Assembly (NCBI GenBank): GCA_964019135.1
Contig: OZ025248.1
Span: 38,061,670-38,125,669, forward strand
Direction: 5' to 3'
DNA from: Arenicola marina
Taxonomy: Eukaryota; Annelida; Polychaeta; Arenicolidae
Length of the DNA stretch: 64,000 nucleotides
Shown one piece after another: positions 53,301 through 59,300 of this stretch (position 1 is its first letter; every line of letters starts with the position of its first letter). Under the pieces are notes generated by a model that saw nothing but the letters and a program-made list of their open reading frames with translations, was not told the origin of the DNA and ran no database searches. Both the position numbers and the translations under genes were made by a program.

Positions 53301-56300
53301 GACGTGTCGGTAGGGGCACAGTGGTGCAACATGACGAGTCGGTAGGTGCGGAATAGTGCAACATCACGAGTCGGTAGGTGCGGAGTGGTGCAACATGACG
53401 TGTCGGTAGGACAGAGTGGTACAACATGACGAGTCGGTAGGTGCAGAATAGTGCAACATCACGAGACGGTAGGCGCAGAGTGGTGCAACATGACGTGTCG
53501 GTAGGACAGAATGGTACAACATGACGAGTCGGTAGGGGCAGCGTGGTGCAACATGGCGAGTCGGTAGATGCAGAGTGGTACAACATGACGAGTCGGTAGG
53601 ACAGTGTGGTACAACATGACGAGTCGGTAGGTGCAGAGTGGTACAACATGACGAGTCGGTAGGAGAGAGTGGTGTGACATGACGAGTCGGTGAGACAGAT
53701 TGATACAACATGACGAGTCGGTAGGTGCAGAGTGGTGCAACATGACGAATCGGTAGGTGCAGAGTGGTGCAACATAACGAGTCGGTAGGTGTAGAGTGGC
53801 GCAACATGACGTGTCGGTAGGACAGAGTGGTACAACATGACGAGTCGGTAGGGGCAGAGTGGCGCAACATGACTAGTCGGTAGATACAGAGTGGTACAAC
53901 ATGAAAAGTCGGTAGGACAGAATGGTGCAACATGACGAGTCGGTAGGACAGAATGGTACAACATGACGAGTCGGTAGGACAGAGTGGTACAACATGACGA
54001 GTCGGTAGTTGCAGAGTGGCGCAACATGACGAGTCGGTAGGACAGAGTGGTACAACATGACGAGTCGGTAGGTGCAGATTAGTACAACATAACGAGTCGG
54101 TAGGAGAGAGTGGTGCAATATGACGATTCGTTAGGACAGAGTGGTACAACATGACGAGTCAGCAGGTGCAGAGTGGCGCAACATGAAGTGTCGTTAGGGA
54201 CAGAGTGGTGCAACATAACGAGTCGGTAGGTGCAGAGTGGTGCAACATGACGAGTCGGTAGGACAGAGTGGTACAACATGACGAGTCGGTAGGTGCAGAG
54301 TGGTGCAACATGACTAGTCGGTAGGACAGAGTGGTGCAACATGACGAGTCGGGAAGACAGAGTGATACAACATGACGAGTCGGTAGGTGCAGAGTGGCGC
54401 AACATGACGTGTCGGTAGGGGCACAGTGGTGCAACATGACGAGTCGGTAGGTGCGGAATAGTGCAACATCACGAGTCGGTAGGTGCGGAGTGGTGCAACA
54501 TGACGTGTCGGTAGGACAGAGTGGTACAACATGACGAGTCGGTAGGTGCAGAATAGTGCAACATCACGAGACGGTAGGCGCAGAGTGGTGCAACATGACG
54601 TGTCGGTAGGACAGAATGGTACAACATGACGAGTCGGTAGGGGCAGCGTGGTGCAACATGGCGAGTCGGTAGATGCAGAGTGGTACAACATGACGAGTCG
54701 GTAGGACAGTGTGGTACAACATGACGAGTCGGTAGGTGCAGAGTGGTACAACATGACGAGTCGGTAGGAGAGAGTGGTGTGACATGACGAGTCGGTGAGA
54801 CAGATTGATACATGACGAGTCGGTAGGTGCAGAGTGGTGCAACATGACGAATCGGTAGGTGCAGAGTGGTGCAACATAACGAGTCGGTAGGTGTAGAGTG
54901 GCGCAACATGACGTGTCGGTAGGACAGAGTGGTACAACATGACGAGTCGGTAGGCGCGGAGTGGTGCAACATGACGAGCCGGTAGGACAGAATGGTGCAA
55001 CATGACGAGTCGGTAGGACAGAGTGGTACAACATGACGAGTCGGTACGACAGAATGGTGCAACATGACGAGTCGGTAGGACAGAGTGGTACAACATGACG
55101 AGTCGGTAGGACAGAGTGGTACAACATGACGAGTCGGTAGGTGCAGAGTGGCGCAAGATGACGTGTCGGTAGGACAGAGTGGTACAACATGACGAGTCGT
55201 TAGGTGCAGAATAGTGCAACATCACGAGTCGGCAGGTGCAGAGTGGTGCAACATGACGTGTTGGTAGGACAGAGTGGTACAACATGACGAGTCGGTAGGC
55301 GCAGAGTGGTGCAACATGACGAGTCGGTAGGACAGAATGGTGCAACATGACGAGTCGGTAGGTGCAGAGTGGTACAACATGACGAGTCGGTAGGACAGAG
55401 TGGTGCAACATGACGAGTCGGGAAGACAGAGTGATACAACATGACCAGTCGGTAGGTGCAGAGTGGCGCAACATGACGTGTCGGGAGGGGCAGAGTGGTG
55501 CAACATGACGAGTCGGTAGGTGCAGAATAGTGCAACATCACGAGTCGGTAGGTGCAGAGTGGTGCAACATGACGTGTTGGTAGGACAGAGTGGTACAACA
55601 TGACGAGTCGGTAGGGGCAGAGTGGTACAACATGACGAGTCTGTAGGTGCAGAGTGGTACAACATGACGAGTCGGTAGGACAGAGTGGTGTAACATGACG
55701 AGTCGGTAAGACAGATTGATACAACATGACGAGTCGGTAGGTGCAGAGTGGTGCAACATGACGAGTTGGTAGGTACAGAGTGGTGCAACATAACGAGTCG
55801 GTAGTTGTAGAGTGGCGCAACATGACGTGTCGGTAGGACAGAGTGGTACAACATGACGAGTCGGTAGGGGCAGAGTGGTGCAACATGACGAGTCGGTAGA
55901 TGCAGAGTGGTACAACATGACGAGTCGGTAGGACAGAGTGGTACAACATGACGAGTCGGTAGGTGAAGAGTGGTGCAACATGTCGAGTTGTAGGGGCAGA
56001 GTGGTGCAACATGACGAGTCAGTAGGGGTAGAGTGGTGCAACATGACGAGTCAGTAGGAAAGGTGGTACAACATGACGAGTCGGTAGGTGCAGAGTGGTA
56101 CATCACGACCAGTCGGTAGGACAAAGTGGTACAACATGACGAGTCGGTAGGGGCAGAGTGGTACAACATGAGTCTGTGAAATATTTTAAATATTTCTTCT
56201 CAGTTCCTGATGAACCACTTGCTGCTCCTTGCTGAATACATTGTTAACCTCCCCGTATGAAGTAATGCCAATATTAACATAGCTATCCCGCATGAATATC

Positions 56301-59300
56301 ATCCCACAGTATGTAACGACTAAGTCATTCTGCCGTCTAAATATAAAGTCACACTTAAAATGGTGACCCATTTACGGCACATTTAACATTGTTTTTCTAT
56401 TGGTACTAATGCAGATCCCGCTACTTTAAGAACCCAACCATCCACGTGGTCTGATCCAGGAGATGGGACGACACGTCCGGATTCGGGATTCTCTGATCCG
56501 GAGACGACCGGTAGCATGACACGTGGCACAACCCGTGGGTGGCCTATAGCGGGAGAAACTGCAGGTAGATCACCTTTCCGACGGGCCACAGACAGCCTTC
56601 TTCAGATAAGATGCAAACTAATCCACGCAGAATGAGCTATTGGGGCCGGCCCGGTAGCTCAGTGGGCTAGAGCGCTCGCATTGAGTGCTCTAGCCACCTG
56701 AGAGCCTAACGGCACGTGGATCGTGTATATGCGATATGACCAAAAGTGGCTAAAGCGTCCTGAATATGCAACCAACCGAGTGCGCTATTAACATGGTATA
56801 TAATCCCCATAAGATGGTGTTGCATTGGAATCACCATGATAATTATCCATATAGGATTGCAGGGCTTTGTGCAACGCCAGCCGCAAGGGCTCTATTAACT
56901 ACAATAAAGCTCAAACACGAACCCCGCATAAACAATATCGGACCCTTGTTCACGTTGCGATATTTTATACGCGAACATTGGTAAGCCGAAGCCATTGTAA
57001 ACCCAATATTTCGCTCTCTCTCGAACAAAGTGACTGCGGTGTCCGTTCTACTGTGTAAAATTTTTGGCTTAATTTGGTTTCATATTATTTTGACATTACA
57101 TTATTATTTTACAAATTATTATGAATCGCAAACGCAGCGATGCTGTTCGTCTCAAATTGTCTTCAATTTCCTCCTCAGCCGTCACTGAGTGTTACGCGAG
57201 CTACTTTGACGACCAGCTGTGTTTCGACGACACTACGATCGAAATAACGAATGCTACATATGAACAGAGTCCGTGTAACGCTGATCCCACAAACTGCTGT
57301 CCGGGATCCAGTGACTGCACCATCCCGATCCAGACGGCGAGTCCGGATTACTACAATGAGACTCTGGTCAGGTGTAACGGGAGACAGACGTGTGACAACC
57401 TGAATGCTAATTGGTACGCCCATGTTAACCTGTGGTGTGTGAACGGCACCGGAACCACGGATTACGTCACCCTGCTTTACACGTGTCTCACAGGTAACTC
57501 AATCCCCAAGCATCGGGTTCAGGCTCGTAGCGTCATCGCTTAATCTGGGCTAATATCACACATCTTAACCCATATGATATACCTGCTGCTAGCTGCCATG
57601 CAAAGCGATGTTCATGATGTCAACATAAGCTATCAAAGTGTTTATATACTTACTTATTTCAGGCTAACAAATATTACGGGACCATCAAGTAATGTGGAAC
57701 AGAATCGAAGACGGATGAAGCAAAACTTTACTCCTATTTTTGTACCGATAACAGTTACAAGTGTTTATATATCATTTCTCAATAGCGGCGCAGAGGACCA
57801 CAGAGGCCTTCACAAACCCTCCCTCCACAGTCCCTCCCTCCACAGTCCCCCCCTCCACAGTCCCCCCCTCCACAGTCCCTCCCTCCACAGTCCCCCCCTC
57901 CACAGTCCCCCCCTCCACAGTTCCCCCCTCCACAGGACTTCCATCCACGGCCCTTTCATCCACATCAGTTGGTCTCACCTCCGGGGCGGTTTCTGGTCGG
58001 ACAACATCTGACTCTCCTACCTCGAGAAACACTACAAGTAGGTACCACATTTAGCCGGAATATGTACGCAAAGCCATCAGGCCAACCACATCCAATGAAA
58101 CTGGCCAATAAGATTTAGGGTGCAATCGATTCATTTCTTATTGCCCAGATTATCCCCAGTATCCATATTATCGCCCAATATAGCAACAGACAGATACTCC
58201 CATCCAAATTTCATGTGCATGCTTTTTTTGGTTTTACACCATTCTAGATTCGGTGTTAGATATCAGTTTTGTGTCTATGTAGTTGATTTCGTCACATTCA
58301 GCAACGTTCCGGCCTTCGATGAATGGCTTCAACACGTATACCCCTTATTTCACCTACATTGGTGGAATAGAAGAAACTATTGTATGGCAGGCAGTCTTCT
58401 GGAGAAAAAGTTTGCGATGTGAATCAATTAGAGCCTATGTTTAAGCAACTTCGGGAAATCAGGGAGCGTACACAACATGGCTCATTGGGGTAGTTCAGGA
58501 TCTATTAATCTTGAATAAGACAATATACGCAATCTGTCTATTCGCCAATGGCATCAATAAATGTCATAATGACGTCATGACGACATGCCTGGGTGCAGGG
58601 TGATTTTAACATTGCTGCTTTGATGCCATAATCCAGCAGCTGTTGTCTTCCTCCGCCAGATGGCGACACCTCACCCACCAGTCAACCCTATCTGACGACC
58701 TCGGAGCCTGGAGACCAGAAAGATGAAACTATGAGCACAACCTGTAGGACAACCCCCTCGTCTGGTCACTGCTGGGTGGGAGGAGGAGGGGGGGATATTT
58801 ACGTTCATTGGGAATGAGCTTTTCATTTTATCGTGAACTGGGAATGAGGAAAATAATTCTTCGTGAATTGATAATCGGGGGCCGCGAATCAGGAAAGCGC
58901 CATATTATAACATGCAATCCGCCCTTTCTTTGTATGCGGAGAGCTATCACTTTAATTCTTTGTGATCTGGGATTAAAGAAATTAATTCTTCGTGATCTGG
59001 GAATACGACCCCCTCCCCCTGGCTCCCCCCCCCCCCGCCCCCCACTGTTGGTCTCATTTGAATTACCCTTAAATGGTGCGAGTCTCACCTGTCTGAGGTA
59101 TATGTCTATGTCCCGCCAGGTGGCGATAGTAAACTTTATTCGGTCGGTTGTTACGCGGTTTAACCGTATGAACTGTTGACCGACTGATGCTTCGACCGTT
59201 GTTACCACTATTAAAGGAATGATCGTACCGCGTAAACCCGGCATAAATCCGTGTCTGTTTCAGTGTTCATTTCCTTTTGTTGCTGCCTGCAGCGTGACCT

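Larger units (their letters stand above)
22309..56171 (+). repeat. Giant intron 6 minisatellite, 31-32-bp units, about 34 kb
   Basis: About 33.9 kb of uninterrupted tandem units, roughly 1,070 by length. In the register set by the splice donor, each begins GTAGGTGCAGAGTGGTGCAA and ends CATGACGAGTCG (32 bp). A 31-bp class has GTAGGACAGAG. Other variants include GTAGGGAGAGA, TGACGTGTCG, ACGAGTTGG and GTATGTGC. The first three units (22309-22404) are the most diverged and start exactly at intron base +1. Variants form higher-order repeats with shifts of 316, 1105, 1773, 1871, 2180 and 3953 bp. The + strand is G-rich (13 G, 5 C in the consensus unit). The - strand lacks stops in all frames, giving spurious open frames up to 522 codons. 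It ends at about 56171. Confidence 0.97.

Noticed and set aside
22049..56169. Dozens of long open frames on the - strand (up to 522 codons) with Cys/His/Ser-rich repeats
   Set aside because: They follow from a 31-32-bp unit without antisense stops. All three frames are open at once, there is no codon bias or start context, and neighbouring frames repeat the same strings shifted.
22309..56171. CRISPR array
   Set aside because: The units are contiguous 31-32-bp repeats with no unique spacers, there are no cas genes, and the context is a eukaryotic intron.
22309..56171. Hammerhead ribozyme satellite, because some units read CTGACGAGTCGG
   Set aside because: Only a few units have CTGACGAG, the usual unit has ATGACGAG, and I find no matching GAAA core or stems in the unit.
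56645..56720. Functional tRNA gene
   Set aside because: The A-box is good but no B-box at the right distance or cloverleaf can be formed, and a second copy carries the same extra 3' body, so it is a SINE.
57121..57178. Alternative start ATG in frame with the third SUEL-like lectin exon of genes' later part
   Set aside because: The bases form the acceptor region of exon 8 (TTTCCTCCTCAG), and the extra residues are not a signal peptide.
57794..58011. His/Ser/Pro frame of exon 9 using the CAG at 57791-57793
   Set aside because: It cannot join the next exon in frame and lacks the AxRTTE start shared by exons 4 and 6.
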